A DNA stretch of 34,802 nt from JACMRI01 sp043778625. Lineage in GTDB: Bacteria; Bacteroidota; Bacteroidia; UBA4408. The stretch is from the NCBI GenBank assembly GCA_043778625.1, contig JAYWFU010000011.1:1-34802 (forward strand), in the 5' to 3' direction. Position numbers and translations under genes: made by a program. The notes under the pieces were generated by a model. That model was not told where the DNA came from, ran no database searches, and saw nothing but the letters and a program-made list of their open reading frames with translations. Positions 15,744 to 25,188 of the stretch are shown here, in pieces. Within the stretch, counting starts at the first letter, position 1; the number at the start of each line of letters is the position of its first letter.

Positions 15744-16991
15744 TTATTGCTTACTACCATTAATATACACTGCCTCTACGTTGTTCATACCAAAATTGTA
15801 TAACAAATAATTGAACGAAGGTACAGGTGTTGTAATAATAAAATTAGCTTTTTTACCAGTACAAATACTACCATGCGTTTGGCTTATACCCATTGCATAA
15901 GCACTATTAATAGTAGCAGCATTAATGGCTTCGGCAGGCGTTATTTTGTAAGCTACGCAAGCGTGTTGCAACATCCACCACATGTTACCATTAGGGCAGC
16001 TGCCGGGGTTATAATCGCTGGCTATAGCTATGGGCAAATCAGCATTAAGCATAGCACGTACAGGCGGATTAGGCAGATTTAAAAAATACTGCGCACCAGG
16101 TAATAATGTAGGTATGGTGTTGCTTTGGTGTAATAGTTTGATTTCGGCATCGCTCACATATTCGAGGTGGTCTACACTGGTGGCATCTACCTTAACACCT
16201 GCTTGCACACCTCCACTACATGCTAATTGGTTGGCGTGTACTTTGGGCAATAAACCATAAGTTTTGGCCACTGATAAAATGTAAATAGTTTCCTCTTGAG
16301 TAAAATAATTTTCTTCGCAAAACACATCGCAATAATCGGCTAAGTTTTCGGCAGCTATTGCAGGTAGCATTTCTTCTACAATAAGTTTAATATAGCCTTC
16401 TTTATTGTCTTTGTAAGCAACAGGTACGGCATGTGCGCCCAAAAAAGTAACTCTAACGGGTATGGGTAATGTTTGTTTTAAACGTTGTATTACATGTAAC
16501 ATTTTAAGTTCGGTTGCTACGCTTAATCCGTAGCCACTTTTAATTTCGATAGCACCTGTACCCAATTTAATTAATTGTTGTATGCGTGCCAAGGCATCGA
16601 TATACAAATCATCTTCGGTGGCCGTAGCCATACGTGCTGCTGAGTTTAAAATTCCTCCGCCACGGGCAGCTATTTCTTGGTAGGTAAGCCCATTAATTCT
16701 ATCCACGTACTCTTGCTCTCGGCTACCTGCATACACGGCGTGTGTGTGGCTGTCGCAAAAAGTAGGAAGTACTATTTTGCCTTCGGCATCAATAATTTCG
16801 AGATTAGTCCAATCGCTTATGCCTTGCCAATCGTCCATGGAACCGTAATCTACAATAGTATCGTTTTCAATGGCAAGATAAGCGTTTTCAATACTAGGTA
16901 GTATGTTCATATTTAAGCCACGTACTACGTGCTTAGGCGTGGTTTCAACTTGTAGTAGTTGCTTAATGTTTTTAATGAGTAGTTTTTTCAT
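15744..16991 (-). CDS. hutI: Imidazolonepropionase
   Basis: 415 residues, the usual length for HutI. It hydrolyses 4-imidazolone-5-propanoate to N-formimino-L-glutamate in histidine degradation. The metal-binding DSHTHAVYAGSR motif (His82, His84) is followed by the HutI-specific EYVDRINGLTYQEIAARGGGI region (about 93-113). Further motifs are GLSVATELKML, FLGAHAVP, KVHANQL, SVDHLEY and ASDYNPGSCP, the last carrying a metal-site Asp and the HutI signature. No other hut gene is in the window. It starts 18 nt after scoA, so the two are probably cotranscribed. Confidence 0.95.
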   Translation of the reverse strand: MKKLLIKNIKQLLQVETTPKHVVRGLNMNILPSIENAYLAIENDTIVDYGSMDDWQGISDWTNLEIIDAEGKIVLPTFCDSHTHAVYAGSREQEYVDRINGLTYQEIAARGGGILNSAARMATATEDDLYIDALARIQQLIKLGTGAIEIKSGYGLSVATELKMLHVIQRLKQTLPIPVRVTFLGAHAVPVAYKDNKEGYIKLIVEEMLPAIAAENLADYCDVFCEENYFTQEETIYILSVAKTYGLLPKVHANQLACSGGVQAGVKVDATSVDHLEYVSDAEIKLLHQSNTIPTLLPGAQYFLNLPNPPVRAMLNADLPIAIASDYNPGSCPNGNMWWMLQHACVAYKITPAEAINAATINSAYAMGISQTHGSICTGKKANFIITTPVPSFNYLLYNFGMNNVEAVYINGSKQ

Positions 16992-17009
16992 TTATACAAT
17001 TGAGTTTAA

Positions 17010-17711
17010 CTACACCTTAGCCCTCACGGTACGTTGTTCAATACGTTTTTCGTAGTTAGTACCCTCAAACACACGGTGTACGTATATACCAGGGGTATGT
17101 ATGTGGTCGGGGTCAAGTGTGCCAAGGGGTACAAGTTCCTCTACTTCGGCTATGGTTATTTTGCCTGCCATGGCCATTAATGGGTTAAAATTACGAGCGG
17201 TGCTTCTAAACACTAAGTTACCTGCGCTGTCGCCTTTCCAGGCTTTAACTATGGCAAAAGGTGCGTCAAAAGCCATTTCCATTAAGTAATCTTTACCATT
17301 AAAGTTGCGGGTTTCTTTGCCATTAGCTATTTCGGTACCTACGCCTGCTGGGGTAAATATAGCGGGCATACCATAGCCTGCCGCTAAGCAGCGAGTAGCC
17401 AATGTGCCTTGTGGTATTAAATCTACTTCTAATTCGCCACTTAGCATTTGGCGCTCAAACTCAGCGTTTTCGCCTACGTAACTGGCTATCATTTTTTTAA
17501 TTTGTTTGGTTTGAAGCAATAATCCCAAACCAAAATCATCTACGCCTGCGTTGTTGCTTATAGCAGTAATGTTTTTAGTGCCTTTGCGTATTAGGGCATT
17601 TATACAGTTTTCGGGTATGCCACATAAACCAAATCCTCCAAATAATATGGTTACATTATCAGCTATATCTTTTATTGCCTCGTCGGCATTGGCTACTACT
17701 TTATTAATCAT
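17010..17711 (-). CDS. scoA: 3-oxoacid CoA-transferase subunit A
   Basis: 233 residues, the length of a stand-alone A subunit. Family I CoA-transferase motifs: the nucleotide/CoA-binding FGGFGLCGIPE (24-34), SNNAG (52-56), then GGFATRL-like TLATRCLAAGYG and the GKTRNFNGKDYLME stretch (here GKETRNFNGKDYLMEM). Subunits A and B together move CoA between succinyl-CoA and acetoacetate, in ketone-body and branched amino-acid use. The active-site glutamate is in subunit B, so this protein cannot act alone. scoB is not adjacent: hutI follows instead, and PBP1A precedes by 51 nt. Confidence 0.92.
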   Translation of the reverse strand: MINKVVANADEAIKDIADNVTILFGGFGLCGIPENCINALIRKGTKNITAISNNAGVDDFGLGLLLQTKQIKKMIASYVGENAEFERQMLSGELEVDLIPQGTLATRCLAAGYGMPAIFTPAGVGTEIANGKETRNFNGKDYLMEMAFDAPFAIVKAWKGDSAGNLVFRSTARNFNPLMAMAGKITIAEVEELVPLGTLDPDHIHTPGIYVHRVFEGTNYEKRIEQRTVRAKV

Positions 17712-17762
17712 GGTATAGTTAAATTAGTTGTTATGTATAAATTGTTAGAATTTACAAATATG

Positions 17763-20036
17763 TTATTTATCAAAATCAATTTCGTCGGCACCACCTTTGT
17801 CAAATTCGCTATCCAAATTATTTTCTCTATTAAATTTTTCGCAGTCGGTTTCTATTTTTAATTGCTTAGGGCGTTCAAAATCTTTGGTGCTTATGTTTAA
17901 TTTTTTATCGGCATATACCTTTTGCATAAATTTAGCCCATATAGGCAATGCCATAGTTGCTCCTTGCCCTAAATCGGTACTACGGAAATGCGCACTTCTA
18001 TCCTCGCAACCTACCCACACAGCACCTGCCAGTTCGGGCGTAAGTCCAATAAACCAACCATCGCTATTGTTTTGTGTGGTGCCAGTTTTACCTGCTATTG
18101 GGGTATTTAATCCATAACGGAAACGTAGGCGTTGCCCTGTACCATGGGCAACTACGCCTTTCATAAGGTTTACGGTAAGGTAAGCGGTTTCTTCGCTTAT
18201 GGCTTCGTGTTTTTGTGGTATAAATTCTTCAATTACGTTACCATTTTTATCCTCTATACGAGTAATGTATAATGGCTTGGTGTACACGCCCTTGTGGGCA
18301 AAGGTGGCCATGGCTCCAACCATTTCGTATACCGTAATATCAGGTGTACCAAGGCATATACTGGGCACAGGGTCAAGCTTGCTGGTTATGCCTAGTTTCT
18401 TAGCCATTTCAACCACGGCTTGTGCACCAAACTGTTTTAGTATAAAGGCGGATACTGTGTTAGTGGAGGTTGCCAAGCCTCGTGTAAGGCTCATCATTCC
18501 TCCATATTTACCGTCGGAGTTACTGGGCGTCCAACTGCCACTACCGGGGTTATCAATAGTTACAGGTACGTTAGGCACTTGAAAACAAGGGCTATATCCC
18601 TCCTGCATAGCCAAGGCATACACAATGGGTTTAAATGTACTACCCACTTGGCGTGCGCCAGCCTTTACGTGGTCGTATTTAAAATATTTGTAGTTAGTAC
18701 CTCCCACCCACGATTTTACGTAGCCCGTAGTAGGATCAACAGTCATAAAACCTGTTTGTAAAAAATGTTTGTAGTAGCGCAAACTATCCATAGGACTTAG
18801 CAACGTGTCGCGGTCTTTTTTGTAATTAAACAATTTCATTTTAATTTTAGTAGCAAATATTTTTTCAATTTCTGCATCGCTCATATCAGCTTGTTTGGCC
18901 AATCGATAGCGGTCGCTACGTTTCATGGCTTGTTGCATAAGGCTTTCTATTTCGTCATCGTTCATGCTACTAAATGGCGCAGTTTTTTTGCCAGCCCAGT
19001 GTTTAAAAAACAAGGGTTGTAACTCTTTACCCAACCATTCGTTTACAGCTTCTTCAGCATAACGCTGCATACGACTGTCGATGGTGGTGTATATACGCAA
19101 ACCATCTTTATACAAATCGTAGTTAGTGCCATCATTTTTTTGATGTGTTTTGCACCAATCTTTCATTTCATCGCGCACATATTCTCTAAAATAAGTAGCT
19201 ATGCCCGTGTTATGATCTTCGGGTGTATAGTCTAATTCAATTTCTTCGGTTTTTAACTTTTCAAATTCTTGCTGGTTTATTTTATTGTATTTTAACATTT
19301 GTCCAAGCACGGTATTACGGCGGCGCAGGGCATTTTCGGGGTTGCGTACTGGGCTGTAATAGGTGGGGGCTTTAAGCAAACCAACTAACATGGCCGCTTC
19401 GGGTTTGGTAAGTTTATCAGGGGTAGTGTTAAAATAAGTAAGGGCCGCCGATTTAACTCCAAACGAATTGTGCCCAAAATCTACTGTGTTAAGGTACATT
19501 GCCAGTATTTCGTCCTTAGTATAATTGTACTCTAATTTTACGGCAATAATCCATTCTTTAATTTTACGAAAAAGGAATGAAAATTTATTCATTTTTTCGC
19601 GCGGAAATAAATTCTTAGCCAACTGCTGTGTAATAGTACTGGCACCGCCACCTGTACCGCCCATAAATGGCTTAATAACGGCGCGCCCTAATGCTCGGGC
19701 ATCAATACCCGAATGTTCGTAAAAACGAGCGTCCTCAGTGGCTACTAATGCATCAACTATATTGGGCGATAGTTCAGTAAACGAAACATTACTACGATTT
19801 TCAACATAGTACTTGCCTAGTATTTGTCCGTCGCCCGAAATAATTTCCGACGCCAACGCACTCTTAGGGTTTTCTAACTCCTTGAGGCTTGGCATAAAAC
19901 CCACCCAGCCCAATGCTGCCAAAATAATAAATGCAATTATTAATAAAAATGGCGCAAACACTAGTAACCAAGCGTTGCGCACAATTTTATTAGTTGATGT
20001 TGTAGTGGTGGGAGTACTGTTTTTTTTCTTGGCCAT
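17763..20036 (-). CDS. Class A penicillin-binding protein 1A
   Basis: 757 residues. A cytoplasmic tail and one transmembrane helix (about 28-52) are followed by the GT51 glycosyltransferase domain: ATEDARFYEHSG with catalytic Glu101, then STITQQLAKNLF. After a linker with extra inserts (about 300-430) comes the transpeptidase domain with all three motifs: Ser466-T-F-Lys469, Ser524-T-Asn526 and Lys650-T-G. Both activities should work: it polymerises and cross-links peptidoglycan in the periplasm. The C-terminus is acidic (ends near DEIDFDK). It lies 35 nt after the deoxynucleoside kinase, probably in one transcript. Confidence 0.95.
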   Translation of the reverse strand: MAKKKNSTPTTTTSTNKIVRNAWLLVFAPFLLIIAFIILAALGWVGFMPSLKELENPKSALASEIISGDGQILGKYYVENRSNVSFTELSPNIVDALVATEDARFYEHSGIDARALGRAVIKPFMGGTGGGASTITQQLAKNLFPREKMNKFSFLFRKIKEWIIAVKLEYNYTKDEILAMYLNTVDFGHNSFGVKSAALTYFNTTPDKLTKPEAAMLVGLLKAPTYYSPVRNPENALRRRNTVLGQMLKYNKINQQEFEKLKTEEIELDYTPEDHNTGIATYFREYVRDEMKDWCKTHQKNDGTNYDLYKDGLRIYTTIDSRMQRYAEEAVNEWLGKELQPLFFKHWAGKKTAPFSSMNDDEIESLMQQAMKRSDRYRLAKQADMSDAEIEKIFATKIKMKLFNYKKDRDTLLSPMDSLRYYKHFLQTGFMTVDPTTGYVKSWVGGTNYKYFKYDHVKAGARQVGSTFKPIVYALAMQEGYSPCFQVPNVPVTIDNPGSGSWTPSNSDGKYGGMMSLTRGLATSTNTVSAFILKQFGAQAVVEMAKKLGITSKLDPVPSICLGTPDITVYEMVGAMATFAHKGVYTKPLYITRIEDKNGNVIEEFIPQKHEAISEETAYLTVNLMKGVVAHGTGQRLRFRYGLNTPIAGKTGTTQNNSDGWFIGLTPELAGAVWVGCEDRSAHFRSTDLGQGATMALPIWAKFMQKVYADKKLNISTKDFERPKQLKIETDCEKFNRENNLDSEFDKGGADEIDFDK

Positions 20037-20071
20037 TAGGGCAAGTATAGTTTAAGTTAAATGAAATAAAA

Positions 20072-20743
20072 TTATGCTTTTGATTTTTTAGTAGTCTTTT
20101 TAGGGGCTACGGTCATTTCTTGCTCGTCAAATAATCCACCACCAATAGCAGTATTTATTTTGGCAATAATATCACCTAAATGCTCTTTATTGTCCATAAA
20201 CTTATTGGTATCTACATCAATAATTAATAATTTGCCTGCTTCGTAAGTGCTTATCCAAGCTTCGTAGCGTTCGTTAAGGCGTGTTAAATAGTCAAGGCGA
20301 ATAGAGTTTTCGTAATCGCGTCCACGCTTAGATATTTGTGATACTAAGGTAGGAACTGATGCACGTAGGTATATTAATAAATCAGGGGGGCCTATGAACG
20401 ATTCCATTAACTGAAATAACGAAAAATAGTTTTCAAAATCGCGGGTAGTCATTAACCCCATAGTGTGCAAGTTGGGTGCAAATATGTGCGCATCTTCGTA
20501 TATGGTACGGTCTTGTATTACGCTTTTGCCCGACTGACGAATATCTTGCACTTGTGCAAACCTGCTGTTTAAAAAATACACTTGCAGGTTAAACGACCAA
20601 CGTTGCATATCATCGTAAAAATCGTTTAAGTAAGGATTGGTGTCGGCATCTTCAAAATGCGCTTTCCAGTTATAATGTTTTGCTAATAATGTGGTAAGTG
20701 TAGTTTTACCTGAGCCAATGTTTCCCGCAACTGCTATGTGCAT
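20072..20743 (-). CDS. Deoxynucleoside kinase
   Basis: 223 residues. The P-loop GNIGSGKTT (7-15) is near the N-terminus. The family's substrate motif follows as the conserved RWSFNLQVYFLNSRF stretch (about 49-63), then QDRTIYEDAHIFA (the DRT/DRS motif), and the LID arginines are in SKRGRDYE. This places it with the dNK/dGK/dCK-type salvage kinases, which phosphorylate deoxynucleosides using ATP. Substrate preference is not readable. It heads the minus-strand run dNK-PBP1A-scoA-hutI. The C-terminal tail (KKTTKKSKA) is basic and probably flexible. Confidence 0.88.
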   Translation of the reverse strand: MHIAVAGNIGSGKTTLTTLLAKHYNWKAHFEDADTNPYLNDFYDDMQRWSFNLQVYFLNSRFAQVQDIRQSGKSVIQDRTIYEDAHIFAPNLHTMGLMTTRDFENYFSLFQLMESFIGPPDLLIYLRASVPTLVSQISKRGRDYENSIRLDYLTRLNERYEAWISTYEAGKLLIIDVDTNKFMDNKEHLGDIIAKINTAIGGGLFDEQEMTVAPKKTTKKSKA

Positions 20744-20969
20744 AGTTTTATGTAATTAATTGTTAGATATATGAAGTATGTATTTAATGCGCTAATGTAC
20801 TAAATTAATTGATAGTTAGTAATGCTTAATTGGCAATTAATGGTACTTATTAAATTATGTAGTAAGTAATTTACAAAAGCAATATCAGCCAATAATAAAG
20901 CGTATTACAAATACTACTAAACGAATTAAATTAGGTTGTTACCAATAACTTTAGTTGTGCGTAATAAAC

Positions 20970-21011
20970 AAAAACTCCGCTAAACTATTTACTAAGTTTA
21001 GCGGAGTTTTT
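20970..21011 (-). terminator. Terminator of yidC
   Basis: A perfect 17-bp stem (20970-20986 with 20995-21011) with an 8-nt loop. On the minus strand it ends in five T. It lies 13 nt beyond the yidC stop (21025). Confidence 0.9.
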
Positions 21012-21024
21012 ACTGGTTTTGTTT

Positions 21025-22905
21025 TTATTTCTTAGGCGGGTTAATTCCTTTTTGTTTACCAAGCTCTTCAATTTTTTGTTGCCATGCACTTGCTTTTACT
21101 GGTTTCTTTTTATTTTCTTGTATTTGTAGGTGCAAAGCATCTTCGTTAACAAAAAACTTCATACTATATTGTATGGTAAATGTAAGTATGTTGGCTATAA
21201 AGTAGTAGTAGCTAAGCCCAGACGCATAACTGTTAAACATAAACATGAACATAATTGGCATTATGTACATCATATATTTTAACGATTGCATTTGCGGATT
21301 ACTATCTTGCCCTACCATATTACTACTATTCATTTTGGTATAAATGATGGTTGAAACCGTCATTAATATGGTAAATAAACTTACGTGATCGCCATAAAAA
21401 GGAATGTGATAACCTATGTTATATACACTATCATAAGTACTTAAATCGGTTGCCCATAAAAAACTTTTTTGGCGTAACTCAAACGATGCTGGAAAAAACC
21501 TAAACATGCTAAACAGTATAGGCATTTGCAACACCATTGGCAAACATCCACCAAACGGATTAACGCCTGCCTTGCGGTATAAACTCATGGTTTCTTTTTG
21601 TTTTTCCATAGCATCTTCGGTGCCCGGAAATTTTTTATTTATTTCATCAATTTCAGGTTTTAATACCTTCATTTTTGCGGTAGATAAATACGCTTTGTAA
21701 GTAAGCGGGAGCAGTATTAACTTAATAAATAAAGTAAGTAATAGTATTACTATACCATAGTTTAAATTAAAACTACCTAAGAAGTTAAATACTGGTATTA
21801 CCAAAAATTTATTAATAAAACCAAACCAACCAAGAGGTACTTGTTTTTCTAAATCGTTACCATAACTTTTTAGAGTATTGTAGTGTGTTGGTCCGTAAAA
21901 AAAACTTAACGCAACGGTTTCGTTAGGGGTGTGGCGATAAGGCAAACTTAGGTTAGCAGTACAGTTTTTAACGTGAGTAGTATCATTTTCGCCATTTACG
22001 GTGGTGGTTAGTGTGGTAGTGCCTTCAAGCGGAGTTGCGGCAATTAATGTTTGTGTAAAAAATTGTTGGCGAAACGCTATCCATTTAAGTTTTGAGGTTA
22101 ATGTTTTGCTATCGCCACCACGCTCAGTAAGGTTATCTACCGATTTTTCATCTACATCGTTGTAATAAATGGTAGATGCATTGCGTTGGTTTTCCATGGT
22201 GTTTTCTTGCGAAAGCATATTCGATTGCCAATTTAATGTTACATTATTTTGTGTTGTAGCAATTAAATTTTGCATGCCTACAATATTAATACTATAATTA
22301 AGTAAGTAACTATTGCCTTTGAGGCTATACACATATTCAATGTAACGGTTAGCGTCCAGTGCCATTTTAACTACCAGCGTGCTTGAATCAGCACCCGCTA
22401 CGGTTACTTGTGTTTGCGTAGCTGTAAAATTTAGTTCGTTGGTAGTAATAGCGTGGTTTTGAGCGGTAAACGACAATCCAAAATTACTGCTGTCTTTGTC
22501 TATCATTTCAATAATAGCGCCCTTGTCGGTTTTATATTCTTTAAGCTGCAAACTTACCACGCGCCCGCCCTTGGCGGCAATAGTGGCTTTTAGCTTTTCG
22601 TTTTCAATAACGTAAGTAGCATTAGTAAGTGTAGCGGCAGTAGCAAAATCGCCAAACTGGGCGGTTAATGCACTACTTACGTTGGTAGTGTCGGTAGTAG
22701 TGGTGCCACTATCAGCAACAGTGCGAGCCGTTTGCAATTGTGCTTGCGCCAGTGCTTTAAGTTCGTTTTGTTTTTTGGCTTGCACAAGGCTGTCTTGCGT
22801 GTGCTTAGCCAAGGCCAACTCTTCAGTGGTGGGCGCTGTGTAATAATAAAAACCTGTTATTATTGCAAAAATTAATACATAGCCAATAATTGAATTGCGA
22901 TCCAT
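21025..22905 (-). CDS. yidC: Membrane protein insertase YidC
   Basis: 626 residues. The N-terminal helix (about 5-20, SIIGYVLIFAIITGFYYY) is followed by the large periplasmic domain (about 85-345) typical of Gram-negative YidC. The conserved 60KD_IMP domain has five helices, beginning at NYGIVILLLTLFIKLILLPL. The hydrophilic-groove region and the cytoplasmic hairpin (STAKMKVLKPEIDEINKKFP) are present, as is the GGCLPMVLQMPILFSMFRFF segment. It inserts and folds inner-membrane proteins with or without SecYEG. It has its own promoter (22974-23002) and terminator, so it is probably monocistronic; the usual ribosomal/rnpA neighbours are absent. Confidence 0.96.
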   Translation of the reverse strand: MDRNSIIGYVLIFAIITGFYYYTAPTTEELALAKHTQDSLVQAKKQNELKALAQAQLQTARTVADSGTTTTDTTNVSSALTAQFGDFATAATLTNATYVIENEKLKATIAAKGGRVVSLQLKEYKTDKGAIIEMIDKDSSNFGLSFTAQNHAITTNELNFTATQTQVTVAGADSSTLVVKMALDANRYIEYVYSLKGNSYLLNYSINIVGMQNLIATTQNNVTLNWQSNMLSQENTMENQRNASTIYYNDVDEKSVDNLTERGGDSKTLTSKLKWIAFRQQFFTQTLIAATPLEGTTTLTTTVNGENDTTHVKNCTANLSLPYRHTPNETVALSFFYGPTHYNTLKSYGNDLEKQVPLGWFGFINKFLVIPVFNFLGSFNLNYGIVILLLTLFIKLILLPLTYKAYLSTAKMKVLKPEIDEINKKFPGTEDAMEKQKETMSLYRKAGVNPFGGCLPMVLQMPILFSMFRFFPASFELRQKSFLWATDLSTYDSVYNIGYHIPFYGDHVSLFTILMTVSTIIYTKMNSSNMVGQDSNPQMQSLKYMMYIMPIMFMFMFNSYASGLSYYYFIANILTFTIQYSMKFFVNEDALHLQIQENKKKPVKASAWQQKIEELGKQKGINPPKK

Positions 22906-23206
22906 TGCGAATGTGTGTTTGAAATTAAAATTGAAAAAAATGTGAGTATTAAAAACGGATTGTTTTGAGTGTGCAAATGTATGTTTTTTTAATGCCTAGC
23001 AAGAGTTTATGCTTAAAAAATTGTAATGCTATTGGGCGCACTTATTTTTGTGGCGTGTTGTTGGTGGTAATGCAACTATTTTGGTTAAAAAAAGCAGTGC
23101 CAACAATTATCAACCTACACAATGTTAATTAACCCAAAAATGGTGTTACATTTGCCATCAAACCCAAAATAGCGTAAAAGCTATATTTATAGCATATTTC
23201 CTGATA
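22906..23206. other. Divergent intergenic region between yidC and rimO
   Basis: About 300 bases without an ORF of coding quality. Besides the yidC promoter it holds a second perfect -7 octamer on the plus strand, TACATTTG at 23147-23154, which would serve rimO, though no clear TTG is seen 18-20 bp before it. A small hairpin (GCTATA/TATAGC, about 23180-23193) lies in the rimO leader. No RNA gene is recognised. Confidence 0.5.
22974..23002 (-). promoter_or_regulatory. Bacteroidota-type promoter of yidC
   Basis: On the minus strand: TTG (23002-23000), 18 bp, then TACATTTG (22981-22974), a perfect TAnnTTTG. The leader to the ATG at 22905 would be about 60 nt. Confidence 0.72.
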
Positions 23207-24520
23207 ATGAAAACCAAAAAACTACAACAAAATAAAGTAAATGTAATAACGCTAGGTTGCTCCAAAAATATATATGATAGCGAAGTACTAATGGGTCAGC
23301 TATCTGCCAATAATTTTGAGGTAACTCACGAAGAAGATAATAGCAACGCCGCTACAGTTATTATTAATACTTGCGGTTTTATTGATAATGCCAAGGAAGA
23401 AAGCGTAAACACCATACTACAATATGCTGAGGCCAAAAAACGTGGCTGGGTAAGCAAGTTATACGTTACTGGTTGCTTGAGCGAGCGTTATACCAAAGAT
23501 TTAGAAAAAGAAATACCTGAGGTAGACGCTTTTTTTGGCACACGAGACTTGCCTCGCTTGCTCAAAACCATGAAGGCCGATTACAAACACGAGCTAGTGG
23601 GCGAACGCTTACTTACCACGCCATTTCATTACGCTTACCTTAAAATATCCGAAGGTTGCGACCGCCCTTGTAGTTTTTGTGCCATACCATTAATGCGTGG
23701 CACACATATTTCTACTCCTATGGAAGCATTGGTAACACAGGCCGAAAGCCTTGCTGCCAAAGGAGTTAAAGAGCTAATATTAATAGCACAAGACTTAACC
23801 TACTATGGGTTAGATATTTATAAAAAACGCAATCTTGCTGAGCTGTTAGAAAAACTTAATGCCGTGCAAGGTATAGAGTGGATACGCCTGCATTACGCCT
23901 ACCCAAGCGGGTTCCCGATGGAGGTGCTGGACGTAATGAAAAAATACGATAAGGTGTGTAACTATCTTGATATGCCCCTGCAACACATTACCGACAATAT
24001 GCTAAAAAGTATGCGCCGTGGTATTACTAAGCAAAAAACTATTGATTTAGTAGCCGAGGTGCGTGCCAAAGTGCCTAACCTAGCCCTGCGTACCACACTA
24101 ATAGTGGGTTACCCAGGCGAAACCGAACAAGATTTTGAAGAATTAAAACAATGGGTACGCGATAGCAAATTCGACCGTATGGGAGCATTTACTTACAGCC
24201 ACGAAGAAAACACACATGCACATTTGTTGGTAGATGATGTGCCTGCCGAAGTAAAGCAAGCACGTGTAGATGAACTAATGGAAATACAGGCGGAAATTTC
24301 GTACCAATTAAACCAAAATAAAATAGGTAACACCTACCGAGTATTGTTTGACCGTAAGGAGAGTAACTATTTTGTAGGTCGTACCGAATTTGACTCGCCC
24401 GAGGTAGATAACGAAATATTAGTAGAAGCCAAAGAAGGCGTACACGTAGGTGTAGGGAGCTTTGCTAATGTAAAAATAACGAGTGCCATGGAGTTTGATT
24501 TATATGGCGATTTAGTGTAA
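23207..24520 (+). CDS. rimO: Ribosomal protein S12 (aspartate) methylthiotransferase RimO
   Basis: 437 residues in the three-domain form of MiaB/RimO enzymes. The UPF0004 domain has cluster cysteines Cys18 (LGCSKN), Cys56 (NTCGF) and Cys90 (TGCLS). The radical-SAM domain has Cys151, Cys155 and Cys158 in GCDRPCSFC, followed by AIPLMRG. A C-terminal TRAM domain spans about 370-437. The SKN form of the first motif and the PLMRG after the radical-SAM cysteines fit RimO and not MiaB. It adds a methylthio group to the conserved aspartate of S12. The next gene begins 36 nt on with no clear terminator. Confidence 0.95.
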   Translation: MKTKKLQQNKVNVITLGCSKNIYDSEVLMGQLSANNFEVTHEEDNSNAATVIINTCGFIDNAKEESVNTILQYAEAKKRGWVSKLYVTGCLSERYTKDLEKEIPEVDAFFGTRDLPRLLKTMKADYKHELVGERLLTTPFHYAYLKISEGCDRPCSFCAIPLMRGTHISTPMEALVTQAESLAAKGVKELILIAQDLTYYGLDIYKKRNLAELLEKLNAVQGIEWIRLHYAYPSGFPMEVLDVMKKYDKVCNYLDMPLQHITDNMLKSMRRGITKQKTIDLVAEVRAKVPNLALRTTLIVGYPGETEQDFEELKQWVRDSKFDRMGAFTYSHEENTHAHLLVDDVPAEVKQARVDELMEIQAEISYQLNQNKIGNTYRVLFDRKESNYFVGRTEFDSPEVDNEILVEAKEGVHVGVGSFANVKITSAMEFDLYGDLV

Positions 24521-24556
24521 TAGATTTTTGTTTTAAAATAGATTTTATAATAAAAA

Positions 24557-24985
24557 ATGATTAAGGTAAATTATAATTGGCTTGAAGGAATAATATTTAT
24601 GATAATAAATTTAATCTTTGGAATTTATGTAATTTCTAATGATGGTTTTACTTTACCAATTTTCTTAATAATAATATTAATATATTTTATAATGTTTCAT
24701 GATTTATCGTATTTAGAACTTCATAAAAGTAAAATTGTAATTAAAAATGATTTTAGGTTACTGTATAGAAAACAAGAGATTGAAATTAATACGTTTAACA
24801 AGATACAATTTCTTAAAAGTACTTGGAGACCAACAGATACGCCACAAATAGTTGTTTTTTATACTAATAACGAAAAGAAAAATTATCGTTTTTCTGTAAT
24901 CCGTCGTCAGGAAGTTTTAGTTTTTATACAAGAATTGAAACGGTTAAATGTAAACGTAGTATACAACGAGGTAGATTGGGTGTAA
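24557..24985 (+). CDS. Unknown small membrane protein, A/T-rich
   Basis: I do not recognise this 142-residue protein. Two hydrophobic helices lie at the N-terminus (about 9-27 and 33-48), followed by a soluble region of alternating strands (KIVIKNDFRLLYR, then IEINTFNKIQFL, then QIVVFYTNNEKKNYRFSV) and a final helix (VLVFIQELKRL). This resembles the two-helix plus PH-like layout of some bacterial membrane proteins, but that is structural guesswork. Compared with its neighbours it is visibly richer in A/T, with many ATA, AAT and AAA codons, so it may be a recent arrival or lightly selected. It stands between rimO and pyrR. Confidence 0.65.
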   Translation: MIKVNYNWLEGIIFMIINLIFGIYVISNDGFTLPIFLIIILIYFIMFHDLSYLELHKSKIVIKNDFRLLYRKQEIEINTFNKIQFLKSTWRPTDTPQIVVFYTNNEKKNYRFSVIRRQEVLVFIQELKRLNVNVVYNEVDWV

Positions 24986-25134
24986 AATCGTCTCCTATCA
25001 ATCACGTGTTCATGCTAATAATTTACCGTAAATATCTCGTGTTGTACCACATAAACGACAAACAGGTATGTACTATTGTAATTAATAACACTATGTTTAA
25101 AGTAATTAAGGAGTAATACCGTATATATAAATAA

Positions 25135-25164
25135 TTGTTTCTTTAACTAAAATAAATACATTTG
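25135..25164 (+). promoter_or_regulatory. Bacteroidota-type promoter of pyrR-pyrB
   Basis: TTG (25135-25137), 19 bp, then TACATTTG (25157-25164), a perfect TAnnTTTG. Transcription should start near 25171, only about 18 nt before the pyrR ATG at 25189. This also rules out the TTG at 25162, which lies inside the -7 element, as a translation start. Confidence 0.75.
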
Positions 25165-25188
25165 TTTTGGTTAAAAAACTATTATACA

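Noticed and set aside
24986..25134. Possible PyrR attenuator before pyrR
   Set aside because: No terminator hairpin with a T-run or a competing antiterminator could be drawn, and the promoter lies after this stretch.
25162..25188. TTG start giving PyrR nine extra residues
   Set aside because: The TTG lies inside the -7 element TACATTTG, and the ATG at 25189 matches the normal PyrR N-terminus.
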